This document shows positions 55,249 to 64,000 of a stretch of DNA of 64,000 nt, one piece after another. The stretch is from positions 186,001-250,000 of the forward strand of contig NZ_JAVDSL010000002.1 of assembly GCF_031455295.1 (NCBI RefSeq), given 5' to 3'. How positions within the stretch are numbered: the first letter of the stretch is position 1; the number at the start of each line of letters is the position of its first letter. This DNA is from Leifsonia sp. 1010. Its GTDB lineage: Bacteria > Actinomycetota > Actinomycetes > Actinomycetales > Microbacteriaceae. A program made the position numbers and the translations under genes. Under the pieces are notes generated by a model. It was given only the letters and a program-made list of their open reading frames with translations, had not been told where the DNA came from and did not search any database.

Positions 55249-55322
55249 CCCACCGTCGAGTCCGCGAATTTTGCACGCTCGTAGCGCAAATCGTGTGCAA
55301 AATGTGCGGACTCGACGGTGGG
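55249..55322. repeat. 74-bp imperfect palindrome P5
   Basis: Arms 55249-55276 and 55295-55322 are 28 nt long with two mismatches, enclosing 18 nt. The inner part TTTTGCAC/GTGCAAAA is AT-rich. The loop holds GCGCAAATC, the complement of GATTTGCGC in palindrome P2. It lies between the convergent thiL and rsmD genes. Confidence 0.7.
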
Positions 55323-55341
55323 CGGAGCCACGGGAAGAGGG

Positions 55342-55920
55342 CTAGGGGCGGAGAGGGGCGAGCCAGTGGATGGCGGTCTCGCCGTAGGACTTGCGGCGCA
55401 CGAGGGCGAGTCCGTCGGGGAGGCTCGGGTCCGGCGTGCGTGCGCTCCGCTCGACGCAGACCTCGGCGTCGTCGGAGAGCAGCGGCTGCAAGGCGGTGAG
55501 CACGGCGAGCAGCTCCGCATCCGGAACGTCGTAGGGCGGGTCGATGAACACGACATCGAAGGGCCCGCGGGCACCGGCGAGGTAGGACTGCACCGTGGAG
55601 GGCCGCACGTCGATCTCCGGGACGGCGACCCGAGCAGCCCGCGCCGCCGACACGACCGCCGCGGCGTTCCGCTTGCAGACCTGCGCCGCCGCCGCGCCCT
55701 TCTCGACGAGAACGACGGAGGCGGCGCCGCGGCTGGCGGCCTCCAGCCCCAGCGCGCCCGATCCGGCGTAGAGGTCGAGCACCCGGGCTCCGTGCAGCGC
55801 GTCGCGCGCATCCAGCGCGGAGAAGATGGCCTCGCGCACCCGGTCGCTGGTGGGGCGGGTGCCGCTCTTCGGCACCTGGAGGCTGAGCGAGCCGGCGAAT
55901 CCGGAGACGATGCGGGTCAT
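55342..55920 (-). CDS. rsmD: 16S rRNA (guanine(966)-N(2))-methyltransferase
   Basis: The 192-residue enzyme methylates G966 of 16S rRNA. It shows TRIVSGFAGSLSLQVPKSGT, RPTSDRVREAIFSALDAR, the SAM site VLDLYAGSGALGLEAASRGA and the catalytic DPPY in DVVFIDPPYDVPDAE. TAGGCT lies 9 nt before the ATG. It diverges from the TPR gene with a 43-bp gap. Confidence 0.94.
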   Translation of the reverse strand: MTRIVSGFAGSLSLQVPKSGTRPTSDRVREAIFSALDARDALHGARVLDLYAGSGALGLEAASRGAASVVLVEKGAAAAQVCKRNAAAVVSAARAARVAVPEIDVRPSTVQSYLAGARGPFDVVFIDPPYDVPDAELLAVLTALQPLLSDDAEVCVERSARTPDPSLPDGLALVRRKSYGETAIHWLAPLRP

Positions 55921-55963
55921 GGCCCCCCGAGCCTAGCGTCGGCACCCGGAGTGCCGCCAAGAT

Positions 55964-56767
55964 ATGGGGATGGAGGAACGCCTGGAGCAGGCAGAGCTCG
56001 ACGCCCTGTGGCTCCCCGGTGACCCGATCGCCTCCGCAGAACGGCTGGCCGCCGCTGCCGCCGAACCGGACCGGTCGGAGGTCGTCCGGGCCGAGCTCGA
56101 GACGCAGCGCGCCCGCGCGCTCGGGCTGCAGGGGCGGTTCGACGAGGCGGAGGCCCTGCTGGAGTCGCTCGAGCCCGCAGCCGGCGTGCTGGAGGTCCGC
56201 GTGCTGCTCGAACGGGGCAGGCTCCGGACGGCAGCCGGTCGATGGAGGGAGGCCGTGCCCGTTCTGGAGGCCGCCCTGCGTGCCGCCCGCCGGGACGGCG
56301 ACGTGTCTCTCGCCGTCGAATCCGCTCTGGTACTCGCCGACGCGGACCGGCCCCGGGCACTGCAATGGATCGAGGAGGGTCTCTCCGACCTCGCCGCGAC
56401 CGGCGACCCCCGCACCCTCCGCTGGGGCGTCGTGCTCCACGACCTGCGCGGCTGGGCGCTGCTGCGGGACGGGGATGCGGCCGCGGCTCTCGCCTCGTTC
56501 GAGGATGCGGTGGAGTACGCCGAGGCGTACGGCACCCTCGACCAGCAGTTCGCCGCGCAGTGGGCGTACGGTCGCTGCCTCCGCGAGCTGGGCCGTAAGG
56601 CCGAGGCGCGCGAGATCCAGCGTCGGCTCGCCTCGGAGCGTCCCGGCGAACCGGCCGTCGCGTCGGAGCTGGCGGAACTGGACGCGCCGGACGCCCCGGC
56701 CGGCCGGCCCGACGACACACCCCCCGACGACGGAATGCCGGAGGGGAAGCATACGATCGAGTCATGA
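55964..56767 (+). CDS. TPR repeat protein
   Basis: The 267-residue soluble protein is made of helix pairs: RARALGLQGRFDEAEALLES, RTAAGRWREAVPVLEAALRA, GWALLRDGDAAAALASFEDA and GRCLRELGRKAEAREIQRRL. The C-terminal 35 residues are acidic and proline-rich. It overlaps recG by 4 nt, so the two are co-translated. It is not a known RecG partner as far as I can tell. A second ATG at 55970 is possible. Confidence 0.75.
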   Translation: MGMEERLEQAELDALWLPGDPIASAERLAAAAAEPDRSEVVRAELETQRARALGLQGRFDEAEALLESLEPAAGVLEVRVLLERGRLRTAAGRWREAVPVLEAALRAARRDGDVSLAVESALVLADADRPRALQWIEEGLSDLAATGDPRTLRWGVVLHDLRGWALLRDGDAAAALASFEDAVEYAEAYGTLDQQFAAQWAYGRCLRELGRKAEAREIQRRLASERPGEPAVASELAELDAPDAPAGRPDDTPPDDGMPEGKHTIES

Positions 56768-59010
56768 CCTCCGTCCCCGCCCCGGCCGGCTCCGGGTCCG
56801 CCGGCTCCGGGTCCGCCGACGCGGGCTCCATCGGCCTCGACACCCGGCTGACCGGCGTCCTCGGCGGCCGCACGGCCTCGGCGTTCGAGAAGGCCTTCGG
56901 GATGCGCACGGTCGCCGATCTGCTCAGCCACTTCCCTCGGCGCTACGCGAAGCGCGGCGAGCTGACGGCGCTGGCGAACCTGCCGCTGGACGAGAACGTG
57001 ACGATCATCGCCGAGGTGCTGCGCGTGCAGGAGCGCCCGATGCGTGCGAGGCGCGGAAGCATCCTGGAGGTGAAGATCTCGGACGGCGAGGGCATCCTGA
57101 CCCTCACCTTCTTCAACCAGGCATGGCGTTCGCGCGAGCTCCTTCCGGGCGTGCGCGGAATCTTCGCCGGCAAGGTGTCCGCGTACCGCGGCGCCTTGCA
57201 GCTCGCGCATCCCGACTATGAGCTGTTCGAGCCGGATGCGGAGAATGCGGTGATCCCCGGCAGCACGGCCGCGAAGGAGTGGGCGCAGACGCCCATCCCG
57301 ATCTACCCCGCGACAGGGACCGTGGCGAGCTGGCAGGTGCAGAAGGCCGTCGCTCTGGCGCTCGACGCCCTCGGGCCGGTGCCCGACCCGGTGCCGGATG
57401 CGATCGTCGTCGAGCGCGGCCTGGTGCCGTACCGCGATGCGCTCGAGGGCATCCACCGGCCGCAGAAGGACGCGCAGTGGCAGCGCGCTCGCGACACGCT
57501 GCGGTTCCAGGAGGCGTTCGTCCTCCAGGCCGCGCTGCTGCAGCAGCGTGCGGCGTCGCGGGAGGCCGCCGCGACATCGCGTGTGGCCGTTCCCGGCGGG
57601 CTCCTCGAACGGTTCGACGCGGCGCTGCCCTTCTCTCTCACGGGCGACCAGGATGTGGTGGGCGGCGAGATCGCACGCGACCTGGCCGGCACGGCGGCGA
57701 TGCACCGGCTGGTGCAGGGCGAGGTCGGCTCCGGCAAGACGCTCGTCGCCCTCCGTGCCATGCTCGCCGTCGCCGACTCCGGCGGCCAGTCGGCCCTGCT
57801 CGCTCCGACCGAGGTGCTCGCCGCGCAGCACCTGCGCTCGATCGCCGCGATGCTCGGCCCCGACCTCTCGGCGCAGCTCATGCCGACCCTCCTCACGGGC
57901 CAGCTCTCCACCGCCGAGCGGAAGCGCGCGCTCCTGCGGACGGTGTCCGGGCAGGCGCGCATCGTCGTCGGAACGCACGCGCTCCTCGGCGACGCGGTCA
58001 CCTTCTTCGACCTGGGACTGGTCGTCGTCGACGAACAGCACCGCTTCGGCGTCGAGCAGCGGGAGGCGCTGCGGGCAAAGGGCGGCACCCCGCCGCACGT
58101 GCTGGTCCTCACCGCGACGCCCATCCCGCGCACGGTCGCGATGACCGTCTTCGGCGACCTGGATGTGTCGACGATCGCGCAGCTCCCCGCCGGCCGGCAG
58201 GGCATCGAGAGCTTCGTCGTGCCGCTCGCCGACCGCCCCGGATGGGAGCGCCGGATCTGGGAGCGCGCGTCGGAGGAGATCGCGAAGGGCCGCCAAGTGT
58301 TCGTCGTCTGCCCGGCGATCTCGGGCAAGGACGCCGAGGACGATGGCGAGGAACCGGAGCCCGACGAGCCGGAGGGCGACGGCGCCCCGCCCCGGCCGAT
58401 CGCGAACGTGGAGGCCGTCGCCGCGCAGGTGCGCGCCGACCCGCTCTTCGCCGGCTCGCGGATCGGCGTGCTGCACGGCCGCCTTCCGTCCGATGAGAAG
58501 GACGAGGTCATGCGCGCGTTCGCGGCCGGCGACATCGACCTGCTGATCGCGACGACGGTCATCGAGGTCGGGGTCAACGTGCCGAACGCCTCGGCCATGG
58601 TCGTGATGGATGCGGACCGCTTCGGCGTCTCGCAGCTCCACCAGCTGCGCGGCCGGGTCGGCCGCGGCGACATCCCGGGCCTCTGCCTCCTGGTCACCTC
58701 GGCCGAGCAGGGGAGCCTGGCGCGCGAGCGGGTGGAGGCCGTCGCTGCGACGCTCGACGGCTTCGAGCTGGCCAACATCGATCTGGAGCTGCGCCGCGAG
58801 GGCGATGTGCTCGGCAGCCGTCAGTCGGGCGGGCGCTCGTCGCTCCGGCTGCTGCGGGTCGCGACGGACGGCGAGCTGATCTCGGAGGCGCGGGTCGCCG
58901 CGGAGGAAACGCTCGAGGCGGATCCGTCGCTCGCCGCGCATCCCGCTCTCGCCGCGGCGCTGGCCCGGCGGCTCGACGAGAGCGAGCGCGCGTTCCTCGG
59001 CAAAGCCTGA
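56764..59010 (+). CDS. recG: ATP-dependent DNA helicase RecG
   Basis: The 748-residue helicase reverses stalled forks and resolves branched DNA. It has the N-terminal wedge domain ([20 protein letters not shown]), Walker [52 protein letters not shown] and [20 protein letters not shown]. An acidic insert ([18 protein letters not shown], near residues 525-543) lies in the second helicase lobe, as seen in actinobacterial forms. The start overlaps the TPR gene stop. Confidence 0.95.
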   Translation: MTSVPAPAGSGSAGSGSADAGSIGLDTRLTGVLGGRTASAFEKAFGMRTVADLLSHFPRRYAKRGELTALANLPLDENVTIIAEVLRVQERPMRARRGSILEVKISDGEGILTLTFFNQAWRSRELLPGVRGIFAGKVSAYRGALQLAHPDYELFEPDAENAVIPGSTAAKEWAQTPIPIYPATGTVASWQVQKAVALALDALGPVPDPVPDAIVVERGLVPYRDALEGIHRPQKDAQWQRARDTLRFQEAFVLQAALLQQRAASREAAATSRVAVPGGLLERFDAALPFSLTGDQDVVGGEIARDLAGTAAMHRLVQGEVGSGKTLVALRAMLAVADSGGQSALLAPTEVLAAQHLRSIAAMLGPDLSAQLMPTLLTGQLSTAERKRALLRTVSGQARIVVGTHALLGDAVTFFDLGLVVVDEQHRFGVEQREALRAKGGTPPHVLVLTATPIPRTVAMTVFGDLDVSTIAQLPAGRQGIESFVVPLADRPGWERRIWERASEEIAKGRQVFVVCPAISGKDAEDDGEEPEPDEPEGDGAPPRPIANVEAVAAQVRADPLFAGSRIGVLHGRLPSDEKDEVMRAFAAGDIDLLIATTVIEVGVNVPNASAMVVMDADRFGVSQLHQLRGRVGRGDIPGLCLLVTSAEQGSLARERVEAVAATLDGFELANIDLELRREGDVLGSRQSGGRSSLRLLRVATDGELISEARVAAEETLEADPSLAAHPALAAALARRLDESERAFLGKA

Positions 59011-59083
59011 GTCGCGCGGACGAAACCCGTTGGTAACGGATTCACAACGAAATGCCGGGAACCGCGGGATAGTCTGGAGGTCT

Positions 59084-59566
59084 ATGAACAGGATCGCCGT
59101 TGTCCCTGGATCGTTCGACCCGGTCACTCTCGGGCACCTCGATGTGATCGAGCGTGCAGCCGGTCTGTGGGACGAGGTCCACGTCGTGGTGGTCCACAAT
59201 CCGGACAAGTCGGCGCTGCTGCCCATCGCGCAGCGCGTGGCCCTGCTGGAGCGGTCGATCGAGGATGCCGGCATCGTCGGCAACATCGTCATCGCCTCCT
59301 GGTCCATGGGGCTGCTCGTGGACTACTGCACCGATGTCGGCGCCCACGTGCTGGTGAAGGGCATCCGCTCGCAGGTGGATGTCGCCTACGAGACGCCGAT
59401 GGCCATCGTGAACCGACACCTGGCCGACGTCGAGACCGTCTTCCTGCTGCCGAACCCGGCGAACGCTCACGTCTCCAGCTCGCTGGTGCGCCAGGTGTCC
59501 GCGCTCGGCGGCGACGTGAGCCCGTACGTGCCGCCGGCCGTGCACGAGTACCTCCAAGAGACCTAG
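59084..59566 (+). CDS. coaD: Phosphopantetheine adenylyltransferase
   Basis: The 160-residue enzyme makes dephospho-CoA. It has [20 protein letters not shown] with the TxxH nucleotidyl motif, [20 protein letters not shown] and [11 protein letters not shown]-like [22 protein letters not shown] precedes the ATG by 4 nt. It lies 73 bp after recG. Confidence 0.95.
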   Translation: MNRIAVVPGSFDPVTLGHLDVIERAAGLWDEVHVVVVHNPDKSALLPIAQRVALLERSIEDAGIVGNIVIASWSMGLLVDYCTDVGAHVLVKGIRSQVDVAYETPMAIVNRHLADVETVFLLPNPANAHVSSSLVRQVSALGGDVSPYVPPAVHEYLQET

Positions 59567-59576
59567 CGGGGGAGTC

Positions 59577-60689
59577 ATGAACAGTTACGCGACGCGCCAG
59601 CCCACCGAATCCTCCGTCGCGCCCGAGGAGGAGCCGGGGGATGCCACCCGCATGGACCTCGACGAGCTGAGGCGCGCCGCGGAGCAGATCACCGCCAATG
59701 TGGAGTCCGTCATCGACGGCAAGCACGAGGCCGTGCAGACCGCCCTGGTGGTGCTGCTCGCCGAGGGGCACCTGCTGATCGAGGACGTCCCCGGCGTCGG
59801 CAAGACCATGCTGGCGAAGTCGCTGGCGAAGTCGGTCGACTGCACGGTCAGCCGCATCCAGTTCACGCCGGACCTCCTGCCGAGCGACGTCACCGGCGTC
59901 TCCGTCTACAACCAGGCGGAGCGCCGGTTCGAGTTCAAGCCGGGCGCGATCTTCGCGAACATCGTCATCGGCGACGAGATCAACCGGGCGAGCCCGAAGA
60001 CGCAGTCCGCGCTGCTGGAGTGCATGGAGGAGCGCCAGGTCACGGTCGACGGCTCGACCTACCCGCTCGCCGCCCCGTTCATCGTGGTCGCCACGCAGAA
60101 CCCGGTCGAGATGGAGGGCACGTACGCGCTGCCGGAGGCGCAGCGCGACCGTTTCATGGCCCGGATCGCCATGGGGTACCCGGACGAGGGCTCGGAGCTC
60201 GCCATGTTGACGACGCGCGACACGTCGAGTCCGTTGTCGCGCATCCGCCCGGTGGTCACCTCCGACGAGCTGCGCGCCATGATGGTGACGGCCCGTGCGG
60301 TGTTCGCCTCGACACCGGTCAAACAGTACGCGGTCGACCTGGTGCGGGCCACGCGCGAGGACCGCGACCTGCGGCTCGGTGCGAGCCCGCGTGCCACGCT
60401 CCAGCTGATCCGCGCGGCGAAGGCGATGGCGGCTCTCGCCGGCCGCGACTTCGTCCTCCCCGACGATGTGGATGCACTGGCTGTGCCGGTGCTCGGCCAC
60501 CGGCTCCTGCCGACCAGCCGGGCGCTCGGACACCACCATGAGAGCGCGCCGGTGATCGCTGACATCGTCCGGCGGATCGTCGCGTCGACGCCGGTGCCGG
60601 TCGGTTCCGGTTCTTCGGTCGGCCCCGGCGCTTCCGTCCGCCCCAACTCTTCCGTCGGCTCAGGCGCACCGGGCGCCACGGGACGCTGA
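59577..60689 (+). CDS. MoxR family AAA+ ATPase (second module)
   Basis: The 370-residue ATPase has DVPGVGKTMLAKSLAKSV (Walker A), RIQFTPDLLPSDVTGVSVYN, IVIGDEINRASPKTQSALLE and VVATQNPVEMEGTYALPEA. An N-terminal extension of about 25 residues and a Gly/Ser/Pro-rich C-terminus (PVGSGSSVGPGASV) distinguish it from the paralogue at 41835. It is followed after 1 bp by a DUF58 gene and should serve that DUF58-TgpA pair. GGGGGAG precedes the ATG. Confidence 0.93.
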   Translation: MNSYATRQPTESSVAPEEEPGDATRMDLDELRRAAEQITANVESVIDGKHEAVQTALVVLLAEGHLLIEDVPGVGKTMLAKSLAKSVDCTVSRIQFTPDLLPSDVTGVSVYNQAERRFEFKPGAIFANIVIGDEINRASPKTQSALLECMEERQVTVDGSTYPLAAPFIVVATQNPVEMEGTYALPEAQRDRFMARIAMGYPDEGSELAMLTTRDTSSPLSRIRPVVTSDELRAMMVTARAVFASTPVKQYAVDLVRATREDRDLRLGASPRATLQLIRAAKAMAALAGRDFVLPDDVDALAVPVLGHRLLPTSRALGHHHESAPVIADIVRRIVASTPVPVGSGSSVGPGASVRPNSSVGSGAPGATGR

Positions 60690-60690
60690 C

Positions 60691-62022
60691 ATGCCCCCGG
60701 GCGGCCGTTCCTCCTCGCCGCTGAAGCGGCCGCGCCCGACCGCCCGCGGCTGGACGCTCGGGGCCGTGGGTGTGGTGGCGCTCGTCGCGTCCGCTGTCTT
60801 CGGGCGCACGGACGTGCTGTTCGTCGGCGTGTTCCTCACCGTGCTGCCCCTGGCCGCGATGATCTCGGTGACCGTGGACCGTCCGCGCCTGACCGTCACC
60901 CGCAGCTTCCACCCCGACGTCGTCGCGGCGGGGGAGAAGGCCACGATCGTCACGACCGCGCGCAATCAGGCGCCGCGTCCGAGCCCGGCCGCGCGCTGGC
61001 GCGAGTCGGCTCCTGCGACGGTCGGCGTGCAGGATTCCGCGCCGTTCCCGCGGCTCGGCGCGCACCAGGCCAATGGCATGCTCGGCCGCGACACGGTCGT
61101 GCTCCGACAGGATGTCGTGCCGCAGCGGCGGGGCGCGCATCCCATCGGCCCGCTGGTGGTGAGCCGCACGGACCCGTTCGGGATCGCATACGCCGAGTAC
61201 GCGATCGGGCAGCCACGCCAGCTGCTGGTCACGCCCCGCGTCGTCCCGCTGTCGCGCGGCGAGCTGGATGTCGCCCACAGCGAGGGCACGGAGCACGAGC
61301 TGCTGCGCCACAGCATCCCGAGCGCCGATGAACTGATCGCCCGGGAGTACCGGCCGGGCGATCCTCTGCGGCGCGTGCACTGGCGGGCCACGGCCCGGCA
61401 TGACCAGCTGATGGTGCGGCAGGAGGAGCAGCGCAGCAACCCCGAGGCGTGGATGCTGATGGACACGCGTCCGCTGCCCGCCCACGCCGAGGCGGCGGCC
61501 GACGAGTTCGAGACGCTGGTGGACCTGGTCGCATCCATCGGTGTGCACCTGCTGGACGAGGGATTCGCGGTGAGCGTCGTCGAGACGGGCGACCGCCAGC
61601 TGTCGGGGCGGAGCGGTGCCGGACGCACGGGGACGATGGGGGCGACGACGGCGACCTACGACGTCGGGAGCGCCGACCGCATGCTGCTGGCCGACCTGGC
61701 GGCGGTCGAGACCAGCGTCACGGCCAGGGACGACGCCGTCGCCGAGCTCGGTGCGGGTCTGCGGAGGGCAGGGCGCCCGGTCCCGGTGTTCGCCGTGCTG
61801 GCCGGCTCGCCGCCCGCGGAGCTCGGCGCTCTCGCCGCACTCCGGTCGATGGGCGACCCCGCCGTCGCCTTCGTCGGCGCCTCCCTGCCGGCCGAGACGG
61901 CTGAGGTGCTCGCCGACGCCGGATGGCTCTGCGTGACTTTCGCCGCGGGAGACGACCCCGCGGAATGCTGGCAGCGCGCCCTGCGGAGACAGCGGGCGGG
62001 GGTGGTGGCGCGTGGCGACTGA
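60691..62022 (+). CDS. DUF58 domain membrane protein (second module)
   Basis: The 443-residue protein has two TM helices near the N-terminus (TLGAVGVVALVASAVFG, VLFVGVFLTVLPLAAMISVT) and a DUF58 domain with REYRPGDPLRRVHWRATARH and QLMVRQEEQ. The C-terminal 150 residues look like a vWA-type fold. It overlaps the next start by 11 nt, so it is coupled to the transglutaminase. Confidence 0.9.
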   Translation: MPPGGRSSSPLKRPRPTARGWTLGAVGVVALVASAVFGRTDVLFVGVFLTVLPLAAMISVTVDRPRLTVTRSFHPDVVAAGEKATIVTTARNQAPRPSPAARWRESAPATVGVQDSAPFPRLGAHQANGMLGRDTVVLRQDVVPQRRGAHPIGPLVVSRTDPFGIAYAEYAIGQPRQLLVTPRVVPLSRGELDVAHSEGTEHELLRHSIPSADELIAREYRPGDPLRRVHWRATARHDQLMVRQEEQRSNPEAWMLMDTRPLPAHAEAAADEFETLVDLVASIGVHLLDEGFAVSVVETGDRQLSGRSGAGRTGTMGATTATYDVGSADRMLLADLAAVETSVTARDDAVAELGAGLRRAGRPVPVFAVLAGSPPAELGALAALRSMGDPAVAFVGASLPAETAEVLADAGWLCVTFAAGDDPAECWQRALRRQRAGVVARGD

Positions 62023-64000
62023 GTCCGTCGCGTTCCCCGTCGCTCGCGTCGGCGTGCGGCGCCGGGTCGGCTATTGGCGCATCACCGGCGCTCTCGTGCT
62101 GCAGGTGGTGGCGCTGAGCTACGCGCTCTCCGGGCTCATCCAGGGCATCGGCTGGTGGTTCGCGCTCGTGGCGACCGCCTCGCTGTTGCTCGTCACCGGG
62201 GCGGGGCTGCGCAGCCTCGGCGTCCCGAAGGGCGTCGTGCCCGTGCTGCTGCTGGTGGAGTCCGCGGCGATCATGACGGCGGCGTTCGGCCGAGGCTCGG
62301 GTCTGCTCGGCGTCATCCCCACGCCGACGACCGTGACGAACTGGCTGCAGTACCTCCAGCAGGCGATGCTCTCCATCTATCAGCAGGGCACTCCGGCGGA
62401 GGCGCTCCCCGAGTTCCTGTTCCTCGTCGTCGGCGGCGGATGTCTGCTCGCGCTCATCCTCGACACGTTCGCGGTGGCCATCCGGACGCCGGCCTTCACC
62501 GCCGTGGGCATCGCCGCGGTGCTCGTCGTGCCGGGCGCGCTGCTCGGCGACGGGCTCGACCCTCTTGCCCTCGCCGCGTCGGCGGCGGCGTACCTGTGGC
62601 TGCTGCGCTGCGACGTGCGCAGCAGACGCCCGGGCACACCGCGACCGGGAGCCGCGCTGTCCGTCGGCGCCTCGGCCGTGACCATCGCGGTCGTGCTCGC
62701 CGGGACGGCGCCGGGCTTCGACCAGGGCGGTGCCACCTCCTTCACCGCCGGGGGCATCTCCATCGGCGGCACGGTCACGCCGCTCGTCGACCTCGGCAAG
62801 GACCTCCGCCGCCCCGCCGCGGTGCGTGCCCTCACCTATACGACGACGGCGGCGAACGGGCAGTACCTCAAGCTGGCCTCTCTCGACCAGTTCACCGGAT
62901 CCGTGTGGAAGCACCGGGAGCGCGACACCAACCGGCTGAGCGACGGCGCCAAGATCGGACCGGTCGCCGGACTCTCGGACACCGTCAAGACGACGAAGAT
63001 CACGACCACGGTCGCGATCGACAACATGACGAGCCGCTGGCTGCCGACGCCAGCACCCGTCCAGTCGGTGAAGGGGTTGAACGGGACCTGGTCGTGGGAC
63101 CCGGACGACCTCACGATCGGCGGCATCAACTCGACGACGCAGGGGCAGAAGTACACCGCGACCAGCCTCCTGCTGCAGCCGACAGCCGACCAGCTCAAGG
63201 CGGCGGGCGGGTTCGTGCCGGTGGAGGTGCAGCGCGACCTCTTCCTGCCGCCCAACCTGCCGTCGATCATCGAGGACTCCGCGCTCACCGCGACGAAGGA
63301 TGCGATCACCGAATACGACAAGGCCGTCGCGCTGCAGGACTACTTCCGCGACAACAGCTTCGTGTACTCCACCCAGACCCCGCTGAAGCAGGGATACGAC
63401 GGCGACGGCGCTCGGGTGATCGCGAAGTTCCTCGAGACCAAGAGCGGGTACTGCGTGCACTTCGCCTCGGCGATGGCGCTGATGGCCCGCACCCTGGGCA
63501 TCCCGTCGCGCGTCGCGGAGGGCTACCTTCCCGGCGCGACCAGCGGAGGGACGGCCACCAACCCGGGCGAGTACACGGTGACGAGCGACGACCTGCACGC
63601 CTGGCCCGAGCTGTACTTCGCCGGCGTGGGCTGGGTGCCGTTCGAGCCGACGGTCGGCCGAGGGACGGTCCCGGACTACACCCGGCCGCAGACCGACCCC
63701 GCCGCGGCGCCCCCGAGTTCGGCCGCCACCTCCAGTTCCGCACCGCGGGCGCTCGTGCCGACCGACCCCGCCAACCCGGCCGGATCGGCCACCTTCACCC
63801 CGACCTCGGGAGCCCAGCCGCTCGCGACCGGGATCGGCGTCGCCCTCCTCGTCGTCGGCGTCTTGCTCATCCCCGCGGTCTGGCGCAGGATGCGACGGCG
63901 CAGACGGCTGCGCGAGCTCAGCGACGAGTGGGGCGGAGCCTCCCTCGTCTGGGACGAGTTGCGCGACACCGTGCGCGATCTCGGCTGGACGGCGCCGCCG
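62012..64000 (+). CDS. TgpA-like membrane transglutaminase, active-site intact (C-terminus outside window)
   Basis: The 663 residues seen, from the GTG at 62012, include about six N-terminal TM helices (for example ITGALVLQVVALSYALSGLI), an outer domain, the transglutaminase core and a final TM helix (IGVALLVVGVLLIPAVW). The core reads KSGYCVHFASAMALMARTLG (Cys481), SDDLHAWPELYF (His529) and GVGWVPFEPT (Glu545 at the acid position). Cys and His are in place, so it can be active as a crosslinking or proteolytic enzyme at the cell envelope. The frame is open to the window's end. Confidence 0.9.
   Translation, partial: MATESVAFPVARVGVRRRVGYWRITGALVLQVVALSYALSGLIQGIGWWFALVATASLLLVTGAGLRSLGVPKGVVPVLLLVESAAIMTAAFGRGSGLLGVIPTPTTVTNWLQYLQQAMLSIYQQGTPAEALPEFLFLVVGGGCLLALILDTFAVAIRTPAFTAVGIAAVLVVPGALLGDGLDPLALAASAAAYLWLLRCDVRSRRPGTPRPGAALSVGASAVTIAVVLAGTAPGFDQGGATSFTAGGISIGGTVTPLVDLGKDLRRPAAVRALTYTTTAANGQYLKLASLDQFTGSVWKHRERDTNRLSDGAKIGPVAGLSDTVKTTKITTTVAIDNMTSRWLPTPAPVQSVKGLNGTWSWDPDDLTIGGINSTTQGQKYTATSLLLQPTADQLKAAGGFVPVEVQRDLFLPPNLPSIIEDSALTATKDAITEYDKAVALQDYFRDNSFVYSTQTPLKQGYDGDGARVIAKFLETKSGYCVHFASAMALMARTLGIPSRVAEGYLPGATSGGTATNPGEYTVTSDDLHAWPELYFAGVGWVPFEPTVGRGTVPDYTRPQTDPAAAPPSSAATSSSAPRALVPTDPANPAGSATFTPTSGAQPLATGIGVALLVVGVLLIPAVWRRMRRRRRLRELSDEWGGASLVWDELRDTVRDLGWTAPP

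Noticed and set aside
55933-59307. 1124-codon open frame on the minus strand opposite the TPR gene, recG and coaD
   Set aside because: Mirror frame of high-GC genes: Arg/Ala/Ser-rich, no domains, and covers three well-supported genes on the plus strand.

Overview
The window looks like chromosome from a high-GC actinomycete of the family Microbacteriaceae, probably close to Leifsonia. This is inferred from the very high GC content, GTG/TTG starts, many leaderless start codons, the housekeeping order leuC-leuD-murA-plsC-gpsA-ddl-DUF3515-thiL, rsmD, recG, coaD, and the actinobacterial sufS-sufU pair. There is no prophage, integrase, transposase, CRISPR array or rRNA.

Left part (1-30563): small accessory and metabolic units. 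At 1-2062 lie homoprotocatechuate (meta-cleavage) genes: a truncated fumarylacetoacetate-hydrolase family gene, hpaI and hpaH. A GntR-like motif recurs before the fumarylacetoacetate-hydrolase gene, before hpaH and before an aromatic-acid type MFS transporter at 9260. Next come a TetR/hydrolase pair with two palindromic operators (2205-3711), a DUF4062 STAND ATPase coupled to a multi-pass membrane protein (3772-7172), an XRE/MmyB regulator with an aldo/keto reductase, a tandem-duplicated secreted acid phosphatase (11931-13604), sufSU, a MarR/EamA pair sharing a 33-bp dyad, and a 1.3-kb insertion of two unrecognised genes between a 172-bp copy of the dyp peroxidase 3' end and the intact gene. 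AlaX, NERD, photolyase, metallo-hydrolase, CopB-type ATPase, diacylglycerol kinase and tRNA-Glu(CTC) follow. An RsbQ-like hydrolase is translationally coupled to a PAS-GAF-GGDEF diguanylate cyclase.

Centre (30600-47086): the most striking block. A probable yybP-ykoY manganese riboswitch controls terC, whose stop overlaps the start of a PP2C phosphatase. A FHA protein, a membrane Ser/Thr kinase, a FHA-winged-helix protein, a 1760-residue membrane-anchored protein of Ig-like and FN3 repeats, MoxR, DUF58, a TgpA-like transglutaminase and another FHA protein follow. This transglutaminase has lost all its catalytic residues. A second MoxR-DUF58-TgpA module with intact Cys and His ends the window (59577-64000). 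I read the central block as a phospho-signalling and giant surface-protein system.

Right part (47087-59566): housekeeping. leuCD is preceded by a leaderless leader peptide with four consecutive Leu codons and a hairpin, which is a leucine attenuator. Then come murA, plsC, gpsA, ddl, a DUF3515 lipoprotein, thiL, rsmD, a TPR protein, recG and coaD.

Across the window, long imperfect palindromes with AT-rich arms sit in several intergenic gaps, and over a dozen genes have a TANNNT hexamer 6-8 nt before the start codon with no Shine-Dalgarno sequence.
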